In this document: piece by piece, positions 24,342-32,949 of the stretch | Numbering within the stretch: the stretch's first letter is position 1 | Layout of the letters: each line of letters begins with the position of its first letter | Assembly (NCBI RefSeq): GCF_008805035.1 | Contig: NZ_CP038018.1 | Span: forward strand, 248,001 to 312,000 | DNA length: 64,000 nucleotides | DNA from: Eikenella exigua | Lineage (GTDB): Bacteria; Pseudomonadota; Gammaproteobacteria; Burkholderiales; Neisseriaceae | Direction of reading: 5' to 3' | The notes under the pieces: model-generated | What the model was told of the DNA's origin: nothing | The model's input: only the letters and a program-made list of their open reading frames with translations | The model's database searches: none | Program-made: the position numbers and the translations under genes

Positions 24342-26078
24342 ATGCTGATTAAAAGCGATTACAAGCCGCAGATGTGGCAGAAGCCAGTTAAACAGAAGAA
24401 GCCGGTGAGCACCAATGGTCGGATTGCCTTTGTTTTGCTGGTTTTTGCTTTGGCTTTCGCCTCAGCGGCGGGCTGGAGCGTACATTTGCATACGGTGGAG
24501 CAAGATCGCCTGCAAACTGAGGGCAATAAGCGTTTTGTGCGCACTTTGGTGCAGCAGGCCAATCGCGGCACGATTACCGACCGCAACGGCGCAGTGCTGG
24601 CCTTGAGCGCGCCCACCGATTCGCTGTATGCCATCCCTTCTGCCATGGACAAAATGCCCAGCCAGGAGCAGCTGGAACAGCTTTCCGAGATTATCGAAGT
24701 GCCGGTGGAAACCATTGCCGACCGCCTGGCGCGCACCAATAGCGATTTCGTGTTTCTGAAACGGCAGATGAGCGCGGAAACTGCTGCCAAAGTGCGTGCT
24801 TTGAAAATCAAGGGATTGGCCTTCCAAATCGAGCCCAAACGGCAATATCCGATGGGCAATTTGTTCTCCCACGTTATCGGTTTTACCAATATCGACGGCA
24901 AGGGCCAAGAAGGTTTGGAGCTCTCGCGTGAGGACGATCTGCGTGGCCAAGATGGCGCGCGCGTGGTGCTGCGCGACAACAAAGGCAATTATGTGGATCA
25001 ATTGGATTCGCCGCGCAACCGAGATGCGGTGGACGGGCGCAATATGGTGCTCTCTCTGGATCAGCGCATTCAATCGCTGGCGCACGACAAATTGGCGCAG
25101 GCTATTGCCTACCATCAGGCCAAAGCCGGCACTGCCGTGGTGTTGGATGCGCAAACCGGCGAAATTCTTGCTTTGGTAAACCTGCCGGATTTTGATCCGA
25201 ACCAGCCCGGCGGTGCCGACATCGCCCTGCGCCGCAACCGCGCGGTAACCGATATGATCGAGCCTGGATCAGCCATGAAGCCCTTCCCGATCGCCAAAGC
25301 CTTGGATTCGGGCAAAGTAAATGAAAACATGGTGTTCAACACCAATACTTATAATATCGGTTCGGCCACTGTGCGCGATACGCACAATTACCCTTCGCTC
25401 ACTCTGCGCGGCATCATGCAGAAATCTTCCAACGTGGGCGTGAGCAAACTTTCGGCCATGTTTAAGCCAGAAGAGATGCACGATTTTTATAAATCAGTCG
25501 GTTTCGGCCGCCGCATGCACTCCGGCTTCCCCGGCGAATCGCCCGGCTTGGTGCGTGACTGGCGCAACTGGCGGCCCATCGAACAGGCCACCATGTCGTT
25601 CGGTTACGGCCTACAGATGAGCCTGCTGCAGCTGGCACACAGCTATACCATCTTCACCAGCGACGGCAAACTTTTGCCGGTGAGCTTCCTGCACCAGAGT
25701 GCCGCGCCTCAGGGCGAGCAGGTTATTAAGCCTGAAACTGCGCGCGCCATCCGCCGTATGATGGTGTCTGTTACCGAGCCTGGCGGCACCGGCACGCAGG
25801 GTGCCGTGCCTGGCTTCAACGTGGGCGCGAAAACCGGCACCGCGCGCAAGCTGGTGGGCGGCCGTTATGCCGACAACAAACACATGGCCACCTTCATTGG
25901 TTTCGCTCCCGCCGAGCATCCGCGCGTGATTGTGGCGGTGAACATCGACGAGCCCACCCAAAACGGCTATTACGGCGGCTTGGTGGCCGGGCCGGTGTTT
26001 AAAGACATCATGGCCGGTTCGCTGAATATTCTGGGCGTAACGCCCACCAAACCCGTGCAGCAAGTCGCTGCCAAATAA
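24342..26078 (+). CDS. ftsI: Penicillin-binding protein 2 / FtsI, septal peptidoglycan transpeptidase
   Basis: FtsI (penA in Neisseria) cross-links septal peptidoglycan and is a beta-lactam target. A cytoplasmic tail and one membrane helix (residues about 25-45, IAFVLLVFALAFASAAGW) are followed by the dimerisation domain starting RGTITDRNGAVLA. The transpeptidase has the SAMK active-site serine at residue 310, the SSN motif in MQKSSNVGVSK and KTGT at residue 497. At 578 residues it matches neisserial PBP2. No uptake sequence lies inside. Family alterations linked to resistance cannot be judged without alignment. Confidence 0.97.
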   Translation: MLIKSDYKPQMWQKPVKQKKPVSTNGRIAFVLLVFALAFASAAGWSVHLHTVEQDRLQTEGNKRFVRTLVQQANRGTITDRNGAVLALSAPTDSLYAIPSAMDKMPSQEQLEQLSEIIEVPVETIADRLARTNSDFVFLKRQMSAETAAKVRALKIKGLAFQIEPKRQYPMGNLFSHVIGFTNIDGKGQEGLELSREDDLRGQDGARVVLRDNKGNYVDQLDSPRNRDAVDGRNMVLSLDQRIQSLAHDKLAQAIAYHQAKAGTAVVLDAQTGEILALVNLPDFDPNQPGGADIALRRNRAVTDMIEPGSAMKPFPIAKALDSGKVNENMVFNTNTYNIGSATVRDTHNYPSLTLRGIMQKSSNVGVSKLSAMFKPEEMHDFYKSVGFGRRMHSGFPGESPGLVRDWRNWRPIEQATMSFGYGLQMSLLQLAHSYTIFTSDGKLLPVSFLHQSAAPQGEQVIKPETARAIRRMMVSVTEPGGTGTQGAVPGFNVGAKTGTARKLVGGRYADNKHMATFIGFAPAEHPRVIVAVNIDEPTQNGYYGGLVAGPVFKDIMAGSLNILGVTPTKPVQQVAAK

Positions 26079-26098
26079 ATCGGTGCTTGGAGCCGACC

Positions 26099-27580
26099 AT
26101 GTATTGCTTGAAGGACAAACAGTTTGACTTGCCCGACAACTGTACCCTGCCGCCCGATGTGGCGGCGGGGTGCATTTTGCGTATGGACAGCCGTCTGGTG
26201 CAGCCGGGCGACGTATTTGTGGCCTGCCAGGGCGAATATGCCGACGGCCGCAACTATATTCCCGCCGCGATTGCCAATGGCGCGGCAATGGTGTTTTGGG
26301 ACAGCGGCGACGGTTTCGCCTGGCGGCCGGAGTGGCAAATCGCCAATCTCGGCGTGCCGCACCTGAAGCAAAACGCCGGCCTGCTGGCAGCCAAGCTCTA
26401 CGGCAATTTTTCAGGTAGCCTTTCTTGCTGGGGGGCAACCGGCACCAACGGCAAAACTTCGATTTCGCAATGGCTTGCCCAAGCCGCCGATTTGCTCGGC
26501 ACGCCCTGCACCATCATCGGCACGGTGGGCAACGGCTTCTGGGGGCGGCTCGAAGAAACCACCCACACCACACCCAATCCGGTGCGCGTACAAACCCTGC
26601 TGCATCAATTCAAACAGCAGGGCGCGAAAGCTGTGGCGATGGAAGTATCCAGCCACGGCCTCGATCAAAACCGCGTGGTTGGCACGCCTTTCTCTTCCGC
26701 CATCTTCACCAACCTCACCCGCGACCACCTCGATTACCACGGCAGCATGGCCGCCTATGGCGCCAGCAAGGCCAAACTGTTCTATTGGCAGAGCCTTCAG
26801 CACGCCATCATCAATACCGATGACGAATTCGGCCGCGATCTGGCCGCCGGGCTGCGTGCCGACCGCCCAAGCCTGAATGTGTACGGCTACGGCTTCAATG
26901 AACAAGCCGATATCCGCATCACCCGCTTTACCGCTTCCGCCCAAGGAATGCAGGTAGCCTTCGATACGCCCTGGGGCAGCGGCGAAATCCACAGTCGGCT
27001 TTTGGGACGGTTCAATGCGCAAAACCTTGCCGCCTGCGTCGGCCTTTTGTGCGCCGAAGGCTATGCGCTGCCCGACGTGTTGCATGTGCTCGCACAAATC
27101 CGCCCCGCCACCGGCCGTATGGACTGCATCAGCCGTGCAGGCTGCCCGCTGGTGGTGGTGGACTATGCCCACACGCCCGATGCGCTGGAAAAAGCGCTGG
27201 CCACCCTGCGCGAAATCAAACCGCAGGGCGCGAACCTGTGGTGCGTGTTCGGCTGCGGCGGCAACCGCGACCGCGGCAAACGCCCGCTGATGGGCAGCGC
27301 CGCCGCACAGGGCGCAGATAAAGTGGTGATCACCAGCGACAACCCGCGCATGGAAGAGCCGCAAGACATCATCGCCGACATCCTGCCCGCCGTGCCGCAG
27401 CCCGAACTGGTGGAGGCCGACCGCCGCATCGCCATCCAAACCGCCATCCGCCGCGCCGCGCCGCAGGATATCGTGCTGATTGCCGGCAAAGGCCACGAAA
27501 CCTATCAGGACGTACAGGGCGAGAAGCACCATTTCTCCGATTTTGAAATCGCCGAAGCCGCGCTGGATGAGGCTGGCTGA
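26099..27580 (+). CDS. murE: UDP-MurNAc-tripeptide synthetase
   Basis: MurE adds the third stem-peptide residue, meso-diaminopimelate in Gram-negatives, to UDP-MurNAc-L-Ala-D-Glu in the cytosol. This 493-residue ligase has the ATP loop GATGTNGKTS, HTTPNPVRVQ and EVSSHGLDQNRV in the central domain, and DYAHTPDALEKAL plus the C-terminal SDNPRMEEP. The DNPR motif supports diaminopimelate specificity. The ATG at 26099 has GGAG 6 bases upstream and was preferred to a TTG four codons earlier. An uptake sequence encodes NFSGSLSCW immediately before the ATP loop. Confidence 0.97.
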   Translation: MYCLKDKQFDLPDNCTLPPDVAAGCILRMDSRLVQPGDVFVACQGEYADGRNYIPAAIANGAAMVFWDSGDGFAWRPEWQIANLGVPHLKQNAGLLAAKLYGNFSGSLSCWGATGTNGKTSISQWLAQAADLLGTPCTIIGTVGNGFWGRLEETTHTTPNPVRVQTLLHQFKQQGAKAVAMEVSSHGLDQNRVVGTPFSSAIFTNLTRDHLDYHGSMAAYGASKAKLFYWQSLQHAIINTDDEFGRDLAAGLRADRPSLNVYGYGFNEQADIRITRFTASAQGMQVAFDTPWGSGEIHSRLLGRFNAQNLAACVGLLCAEGYALPDVLHVLAQIRPATGRMDCISRAGCPLVVVDYAHTPDALEKALATLREIKPQGANLWCVFGCGGNRDRGKRPLMGSAAAQGADKVVITSDNPRMEEPQDIIADILPAVPQPELVEADRRIAIQTAIRRAAPQDIVLIAGKGHETYQDVQGEKHHFSDFEIAEAALDEAG

Positions 27581-27633
27581 AAGGTTTGAATTTGGTTGAA
27601 CCCCTGCGTTCAGGTAGCCTTTTGAGCTTGCTA

Positions 27634-27673
27634 CAGGCTACCTGAAAGCGTTAATACCTTTTCAGGTAGCCTG
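27634..27673 (+). terminator. eikDUS hairpin between murE and murF
   Basis: CAGGCTACCTGAAA pairs with its 14-base complement around a loop of about 12 bases; a third uptake sequence lies at 27610. It sits inside the operon, so it may act as a partial attenuator rather than a full stop. Confidence 0.45.
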
Positions 27674-27697
27674 CCGCCCCGTAATATTTTCAATGGA

Positions 27698-29086
27698 ATG
27701 CCCATGCCCACACTCGATTTAGCTTTTGTCTGCCGCGCCCTGAATCTGCCCGTGCCGCAGCACAACCTCCCCATCCGCCGCGTCATCACCGACAGCCGCC
27801 AAGCCGCCGCTGCCGATGAGCGCGGCACTGATTTGTTTGTTGCTTTGGTGGGCGATAAACACGACGCCCATGATTTTGTGTCTGCCGTGTTGGAGCAGGG
27901 CGCTTTGGCACTGGTATCGCGCCAAGACTGTGCCGCGCTTTCAGGTAGCCTGCAAGTGGCCGATACGTTGGCGGCGCTACAAACCCTGGCTGCTGCTTGG
28001 CGCGAAGCGGTAAGCCCGCTGGTGCTCGGCATCACCGGTTCTTCCGGCAAAACCACGGTGAAGGAAATGCTGGCTGCCATCCTGCGCCGCCAATTCGGTG
28101 AAACGGCCGTGCTGGCTACCGCCGGCAATTTCAACAATCACATCGGCCTGCCGCTCACCCTGCTTGCCCTGCGGCCGCAGCAGCGCTACGCCGTTATCGA
28201 AATGGGCATGAACCACTTCGGTGAGCTCGATGCGCTCACCCGCATCGCCCGCCCCAATGCCGCGCTGGTCAATAATGCCTTGCGCGCGCATATCGGCTGC
28301 GGTTTCGACGGTGTGGGCGATATTGCCCGCGCCAAAAGCGAAATCTACCGCGGGCTACCTGAAAGTGGCACGGCGCTGATTCCGGCGGAAGACGAATACG
28401 CCGAAGTGTTCCACGCCGCCTGCCGCGCCCTGAATTTGCGCCAAATCGAATTCGGCGTAGACAAGGGCGAAGTGCATGCCGAAAACGTCCAGCTGCTGCC
28501 CCTGGGCTGCCGCTTCGATTTGGTGTGGCAAGACCAACATGCGGCGGTAGAGCTGCCGGTGCCGGGCAAACACAACGTGGCCAATGCCGTGGCCGCTGCT
28601 GCGCTGGCTTTGCAGGCCGGTGTGGGGCTACCTGACAGCGCCGCCGCGCTGGCCGGGTTTGCCAATATCAAAGGCCGTTTGCAACGCAAGGCCGGCCTGC
28701 GAGGCAGCACGATTATCGACGACACCTACAATGCCAATCCCGACAGCATGAAGGCCGCGCTGGATGTATTGGCCGGGCTGCCTGCGCCGCGCGTTTTCGT
28801 GATGGGCGATATGGGCGAACTGGGCGACGGCGAAGCCCCTGCCCTGCATGCCGAAATCGGCCGCTATGCGAAGGATAAGGGCATCGAAGCCGCCTATTTT
28901 GTGGGCGATTTCAGCGTGGAAGCCGCCGAAGCTTTCGGTGCGGCCGGGCTGTGGTTTGCCGCCAAAGACCCGTTGCAGCAGGTGCTGGTGCACGAATTGC
29001 CGGAGCAGGCTTCGGTGTTGGTGAAAGGTTCGCGGTTTATGCAGATGGAAGAGGTGGTGGCCGCCTTGCAGGGCCATGAAGCGTAG
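27698..29086 (+). CDS. murF: UDP-MurNAc-tripeptide--D-Ala-D-Ala ligase
   Basis: MurF completes the cytosolic muropeptide by adding D-Ala-D-Ala. The 462-residue protein has GITGSSGKTTVKEML as the ATP loop, NFNNHIGLPLTLLAL, EMGMNHFGELDALT, the HNVANAVAAAALAL linker and DDTYNANPDSMKAALDVL, all MurF-specific. ATGs at 27698 and 27704 are both possible. In-frame uptake sequences encode LSGSLQVAD and GLPESGTAL, and a mutated one VGLPDSAA. Its end overlaps the start of a metallo-hydrolase gene by 11 bases. Confidence 0.97.
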   Translation: MPMPTLDLAFVCRALNLPVPQHNLPIRRVITDSRQAAAADERGTDLFVALVGDKHDAHDFVSAVLEQGALALVSRQDCAALSGSLQVADTLAALQTLAAAWREAVSPLVLGITGSSGKTTVKEMLAAILRRQFGETAVLATAGNFNNHIGLPLTLLALRPQQRYAVIEMGMNHFGELDALTRIARPNAALVNNALRAHIGCGFDGVGDIARAKSEIYRGLPESGTALIPAEDEYAEVFHAACRALNLRQIEFGVDKGEVHAENVQLLPLGCRFDLVWQDQHAAVELPVPGKHNVANAVAAAALALQAGVGLPDSAAALAGFANIKGRLQRKAGLRGSTIIDDTYNANPDSMKAALDVLAGLPAPRVFVMGDMGELGDGEAPALHAEIGRYAKDKGIEAAYFVGDFSVEAAEAFGAAGLWFAAKDPLQQVLVHELPEQASVLVKGSRFMQMEEVVAALQGHEA

Positions 29087-30104
29087 GCCGCACGGCGGTT
29101 ATCCGCTCTATCCGGCCAGCAATCACTACGACCCGATCCGCCGCCGTTTTTTCAACCCCGAGCCCAAACGCCGGCTGCAGCCGCTGGATTTCGGCGGGGC
29201 GTTCAAAATGCTCAGCCGCAAAGGCCGCTTTCCCGCGCAGTCGCTGCCGTTTGCCAAGCCTGATTTTGCCGCCTTCATGCGGCAGGAAAGGCTACCTGAA
29301 GACGAACAAAAGGCACAGTTTGTTTGGTTTGGCCATTCCACCCTGCTGATGCGCGTGGCCGGGCTGAACATCCTCACCGACCCCGTGTTCGGCATGAACG
29401 CCGCGCCGAATAACAAAATGTTCCGCCGCTTCCAGCCGCCGCCCGCCGCGCCGCACGAATTGCCGCCGCTCGACATCATCCTCTACAGTCACAACCACTA
29501 CGACCATTTGGAAGAAGCCTTCGTACGCAGCGTGGCAGATAGCGGGGTGCATTTCCTGGTGCCGCTGGGCATGGAAGTGCTGCTGCGCCGCTGGGGCGTG
29601 AAGTCGGAAAACATTTCGGCAGCGGATTGGTATCAGAGCCATACCGTCGGCGGCGTAACATTCACTGCCACTCCCGCCCGCCACGACAGTTCGCGCAACC
29701 TTGCCGACCACAACCGTATGCTGTGGGCAGGCTGGGCCGTCGAAGGCGGAGGGCAGCGGTTTTATTTTAGCGGCGATTCGTCCTACGCCAGCCACTTCGC
29801 CGACATCGGCCGGCATTTCGGCGGTTTCGACCTGGTCTTTATGGAAAACGGCCAATACGACCGCCGCTGGCTGGACAACCACATGTTCCCCGGGCAAACC
29901 GTACAGGCCGCCATTGACGTGGGCGCGCGCCGCATGATGCCGATTCACTGGGGCGCTTTCAGCCTGGCCATGCACGATTGGGACGAACCCGTGTGCTGCA
30001 GCATCCCGCTGGCCATCGAGCGCGGCCTGCAGGTGCTCACGCCGCTGATCGGGCAGGTGTTTGATGCGGATGCGGAAACCGGATTTTGGTGGGAAGAAGT
30101 TTGA
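29076..30104 (+). CDS. Metallo-beta-lactamase-fold hydrolase, NAPE-PLD-like
   Basis: This 342-residue MBL-fold hydrolase resembles N-acyl-phosphatidylethanolamine phospholipase D-like bacterial proteins and UlaG relatives. The metal motif is SHNHYDHLE (HxHxDH), with WFGHSTLLMRVAGLNILTDP upstream, TPARHDSSR as the third ligand strand, YFSGDSSYASHF providing the bridging Asp, and MPIHWGAFSLAMHDWDEP near the end. It overlaps murF by 11 bases and so is co-translated with the cell wall genes. A membrane-lipid substrate is inference only. A uptake sequence encodes ERLPEDEQ. A gene of this family is not part of the usual dcw set. Confidence 0.85.
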   Translation: MKRRPHGGYPLYPASNHYDPIRRRFFNPEPKRRLQPLDFGGAFKMLSRKGRFPAQSLPFAKPDFAAFMRQERLPEDEQKAQFVWFGHSTLLMRVAGLNILTDPVFGMNAAPNNKMFRRFQPPPAAPHELPPLDIILYSHNHYDHLEEAFVRSVADSGVHFLVPLGMEVLLRRWGVKSENISAADWYQSHTVGGVTFTATPARHDSSRNLADHNRMLWAGWAVEGGGQRFYFSGDSSYASHFADIGRHFGGFDLVFMENGQYDRRWLDNHMFPGQTVQAAIDVGARRMMPIHWGAFSLAMHDWDEPVCCSIPLAIERGLQVLTPLIGQVFDADAETGFWWEEV

Positions 30105-30197
30105 GCGGTTCGGACAAATTTGGCCTCGTTTGCTTTCAGGTAGCCTTACTGGCCCAAAGTGGGCTGAAACAAAAACAGCCATGTTGGTAACCCAAGC

Positions 30198-30965
30198 TCA
30201 AGCGCACATAAATTCCGCCAAAGCGGTAGCTAAGCCTTCCGGATTTTCCAAAGACATCGAGTGCCCGGCATCGGCAATCACGGCGCAGGGAATACCGTAT
30301 TGAAGGATAAGGTCGTAGTCTGTGTTGGGCAGGGAACGATCGCCAACTAAATAAATTTTGCGTTGGGGCAGGGAGGAGAGGCGGTACAGCCAATCGGGCG
30401 ATATACCGGTCACTAAATGATATGCACTACGCCACAATGCCCATGGGGCAGCACTTTGTAGGCTGCCCGCCCACGGCGAGAGTTCGTTATTTAGCAATTC
30501 GGCATAGCCATTGTGGATGAAATAATCTTCATCCTGTGCGGTAATGTTGCGGCTGAATATACCGCCGCCAGTAATCAGGTTGCATTCGCTTACCATGAGT
30601 CCGCGCACGCGGCTGCCGAGCTGTTCGGCGGCTTCAATAGCGATGCTGCCACCCATGCTGTGCCCATAGAGATAGAAGTGCGGCAAGTTAAGATGGTTGG
30701 CCAGTTCGGATACGATTGCGGCTTGCGCGCTGGTGGAATAGGAAAAATCCTGTGGGCGTTCACTGTAGCCGTGACCTGCCAAGTCAAGCAGGATAGTGCG
30801 GCGGCCTGCCAAGGCCGGGCTGGCAGCGATGCGGGGGTACTCGTAGCTGGCAGCGCAGCCTAGGCCGTGGATAAATAAGCAAGGGATACTGTTTCTGCCT
30901 GCATGGGCTGGTAGATCCATAAATCGGATGCGGCAGCGTGCGCTGTGGGAGTGCATGGTTTGCAT
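30198..30965 (-). CDS. Alpha/beta hydrolase
   Basis: The 255-residue protein is an alpha/beta hydrolase: LFIHGLGCAASYEYPRIA forms the oxyanion region, YGHSMGGSIAIEAAEQL carries the nucleophile serine, and IADAGHSMSLENPEGL supplies the catalytic histidine. The acidic residue is probably in VGDRSLPNTDYDLIL. Substrate is unknown; the cap region is modest. It is the only minus-strand gene inside the dcw cluster and is followed downstream by a lone uptake sequence. The start MQTMHSHSAR was used; an internal Met (RFMDLPAHAG) is another option. Confidence 0.85.
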   Translation of the reverse strand: MQTMHSHSARCRIRFMDLPAHAGRNSIPCLFIHGLGCAASYEYPRIAASPALAGRRTILLDLAGHGYSERPQDFSYSTSAQAAIVSELANHLNLPHFYLYGHSMGGSIAIEAAEQLGSRVRGLMVSECNLITGGGIFSRNITAQDEDYFIHNGYAELLNNELSPWAGSLQSAAPWALWRSAYHLVTGISPDWLYRLSSLPQRKIYLVGDRSLPNTDYDLILQYGIPCAVIADAGHSMSLENPEGLATALAEFMCA

Positions 30966-31035
30966 AGTTTGTACCTCGCATGGCAGTGGGAATTTCGGTT
31001 TTCAGGTAGCCTCTCTTGGGTAGCGGCTTGGTTTA

Positions 31036-31141
31036 TATAGTGAATTAAATTTAAACCAGGACAAGGCGGCGAGCCGCAGACAGTACAGATAGTACGGCAA
31101 GGCGAGGCAACGCTGTACTGGTTTAAATTTAATTCACTATA
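31036..31141. repeat. Correia-like element, 106 bp, with perfect terminal repeats
   Basis: It starts TATAGTGAATTAAATTTAAA and ends with the exact reverse complement, enclosing ACAAGGCGGCGAGCCGCAG, ACAGTAC, AGTACGGCAAGGCGAGG and CAACGCTGTACTGG. This is the layout and length of the short form of the neisserial Correia repeat-enclosed element, a miniature inverted-repeat transposable element. The TIR differs from the Neisseria consensus after TATAGTG. Confidence 0.85.
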
Positions 31142-31231
31142 ATGCCACATTTGCCCATTTTACAGTGAGTGCAATACAGATAATTATGTTTCAGGTAGCC
31201 TTTTCTATTTCCGGCTGCCTAGGTTAATTAA

Positions 31232-31328
31232 GCGAATTCAATTTAAATCAGGACAAGGCAGCGAGCCGCGGATCGTGCACACGTACGGCAAGGCGGGCTA
31301 ATGCAATATCGGTTTAAATTGAATCCGC
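31232..31328. repeat. Second, divergent Correia-like element, 97 bp
   Basis: GCGAATTCAATTTAAATC at the left faces GGTTTAAATTGAATCCGC at the right, with GGACAAGGCAGCGAGCCGC and ACGTACGGCAAGGCGGG between. It shares the core with its neighbour but has lost the TATAGTG ends. Confidence 0.7.
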
Positions 31329-31351
31329 AAAAGATGATTTAAGGAAGTTTT

Positions 31352-32434
31352 ATGCTTTTATGGTTGGCCAAGCTCAGCAACTGGATTTCGGCGCTGAACA
31401 TTTTCCAATACACCACTTTCCGCGCGGTAATGGCGGCGCTCACGGCACTGGCGTTCAGCCTGATGCTGGGGCCGTGGACCATCCGCAAGCTCACCGAGCT
31501 GAAAGCCGGGCAGGCCATCCGCAGCGACGGGCCGAAAACCCATCTGGCCAAAGCGGGCACGCCCACCATGGGCGGGGTGTTGATTTTGGTGTCGATTACA
31601 GTGTCCACGCTGTTGTGGGGCAATGTGTCGCACCCGTATATCTGGATTCTGCTCGGTGTGCTGCTGGGTACGGGCGCGCTCGGCTTCTACGACGACTGGC
31701 GCAAGGTGGTGTATAAAGACCCGCACGGCGTGTCGGCCAAATTTAAGATGGTGTGGCAGAGCAGCGTGGCGCTGGCGGCAGGGGTGCTGCTGTTTTATGT
31801 GGCGAGCAATTCGGCGAACAATATTTTAATTGTGCCGTTTTTTAAGCAGGTGGCGCTGCCTTTGGGCGTGGTGGGCTTTGTGGTGCTGTCGTATTTCACC
31901 ATCGTCGGCACGTCCAACGCGGTTAACCTCACCGACGGCCTGGACGGCCTGGCGGCTTTCCCGGTGGTGTTGGTGGCAGGCGGGATGGCGGTGTTTGCCT
32001 ATGCCACCGGACACTGGCAGTTTGCACGCTATTTGCAGCTGCCCTTCGTGCCGGGGGCGAACGAGGTGATGGTGTTCTGCGCAGCCATGTGCGGCGCGTG
32101 TTTGGGCTTTTTGTGGTTCAACGCGGCACCGGCGCAGGTGTTTATGGGTGACGTGGGCGCGTTGGCGCTGGGCGCGGCGCTGGGTACGGTGGCGGTAATC
32201 GTGCGGCAGGAATTTGTGTTGGTGATTATGGGCGGGCTGTTTGTGGTGGAAGCTTTGTCGGTGATGCTGCAGGTGGGCTGGTATAAGAAAACCAAAAAAC
32301 GCATCTTCCTGATGGCGCCGATTCACCACCATTTCGAGCAGAAGGGCTGGAAGGAAACGCAGGTGGTGGTACGCTTTTGGATCATCACCATCGTGCTGGT
32401 GCTGGTGGGCTTGAGTACATTGAAAATTCGTTAA
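31352..32434 (+). CDS. mraY: Phospho-MurNAc-pentapeptide transferase
   Basis: MraY attaches phospho-MurNAc-pentapeptide to undecaprenyl phosphate at the inner membrane, making lipid I. The 360-residue protein has about ten membrane helices and the expected signatures GTPTMGGVLIL, GFYDDWRKV (the DD pair), NAVNLTDGLDGLA, FMGDVGALALG and MAPIHHHFEQKGW. AGGAAG precedes the ATG by 5 bases. It follows the two Correia-like elements, so its transcription may depend on local signals. An outward-facing uptake pair follows the stop. Confidence 0.97.
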   Translation: MLLWLAKLSNWISALNIFQYTTFRAVMAALTALAFSLMLGPWTIRKLTELKAGQAIRSDGPKTHLAKAGTPTMGGVLILVSITVSTLLWGNVSHPYIWILLGVLLGTGALGFYDDWRKVVYKDPHGVSAKFKMVWQSSVALAAGVLLFYVASNSANNILIVPFFKQVALPLGVVGFVVLSYFTIVGTSNAVNLTDGLDGLAAFPVVLVAGGMAVFAYATGHWQFARYLQLPFVPGANEVMVFCAAMCGACLGFLWFNAAPAQVFMGDVGALALGAALGTVAVIVRQEFVLVIMGGLFVVEALSVMLQVGWYKKTKKRIFLMAPIHHHFEQKGWKETQVVVRFWIITIVLVLVGLSTLKIR

Positions 32435-32438
32435 GCGG

Positions 32439-32482
32439 TTTTCAGGTAGCTTTATCCGGCTAAAAGAGAGGCTACCTGAAAG
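32439..32482 (+). terminator. Outward-facing eikDUS pair after mraY
   Basis: TTTTCAGGTAGC faces GCTACCTGAAAG about 20 bases later, forming a stem of about 11 bp. One arm lacks the last C of the uptake sequence. Confidence 0.45.
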
Positions 32483-32544
32483 CGGACACGGCAGGCTGCT
32501 ATGAAGCCAAAATCCATTGCAACCCAATTTAAAGAACCCAGGTT

Positions 32545-32847
32545 ATGCTGCTACATATGCTAATTTTGCTGGCCTTTGCCAAAATGCAGGATTTCGCTGA
32601 GGATTCCTATGCTTGGCAATGGGCGCTGGCTTTTTCCGTTGTAACTTTTTTATTCGGCCTGTTTAGCGGCTCCCTGATTGCGGCAGCTATTTCTGCTGTG
32701 ATTTGGGGCCTGTATTCATGGGGCTATTTCGCCCTGCTGCGGCAGATGGCAGACAGTTTGATTTTGTGGCTGATGGTATGCATCGGCGGGATTATGCTGC
32801 CGTGGCTGCTGCTGATGAAACTACTGGCTAATACAGCCGCACAGTAA
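32545..32847 (+). CDS. Small membrane protein of unknown function
   Basis: A 100-residue, very hydrophobic protein with three likely membrane helices (about residues 24-44, 46-67 and 72-94) and a short acidic loop, KMQDFAEDSYAW, after the first hydrophobic stretch. I recognise no family. It lies between mraY and murD in the same direction, 110 bases after mraY and 100 before murD. The start has a moderate AGAACCCAGG region upstream. A role tied to envelope synthesis is only suggested by position. Confidence 0.6.
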   Translation: MLLHMLILLAFAKMQDFAEDSYAWQWALAFSVVTFLFGLFSGSLIAAAISAVIWGLYSWGYFALLRQMADSLILWLMVCIGGIMLPWLLLMKLLANTAAQ

Positions 32848-32912
32848 AGGCTACTTGAAAGCATAAGTCTCAACGAAGTCAAAATACAGCGAAGTGAAAA
32901 ACTGAGAAAGCA

Positions 32913-32937
32913 GCCGCCCGCCGGTAAACCGGGCGGC
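32913..32937 (+). other. GC-rich hairpin directly before murD
   Basis: GCCGCCC and GGGCGGC pair around an 11-base loop (GCCGGTAAACC). The stem ends exactly at the first possible murD ATG, 12 bases before the second one. Confidence 0.45.
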
Positions 32938-32949
32938 ATGGAGAATAGA

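Larger units (their letters stand above)
30966..31351. other. Intergenic region with two Correia-like elements upstream of mraY
   Basis: These 386 bases between the antisense hydrolase and mraY hold two Correia-like elements (31036-31141 and 31232-31328) and uptake sequences near 31003 and 31190. No gene is supported. Correia elements can supply promoters or RNase III sites, so mraY and later genes may be affected. Confidence 0.7.
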
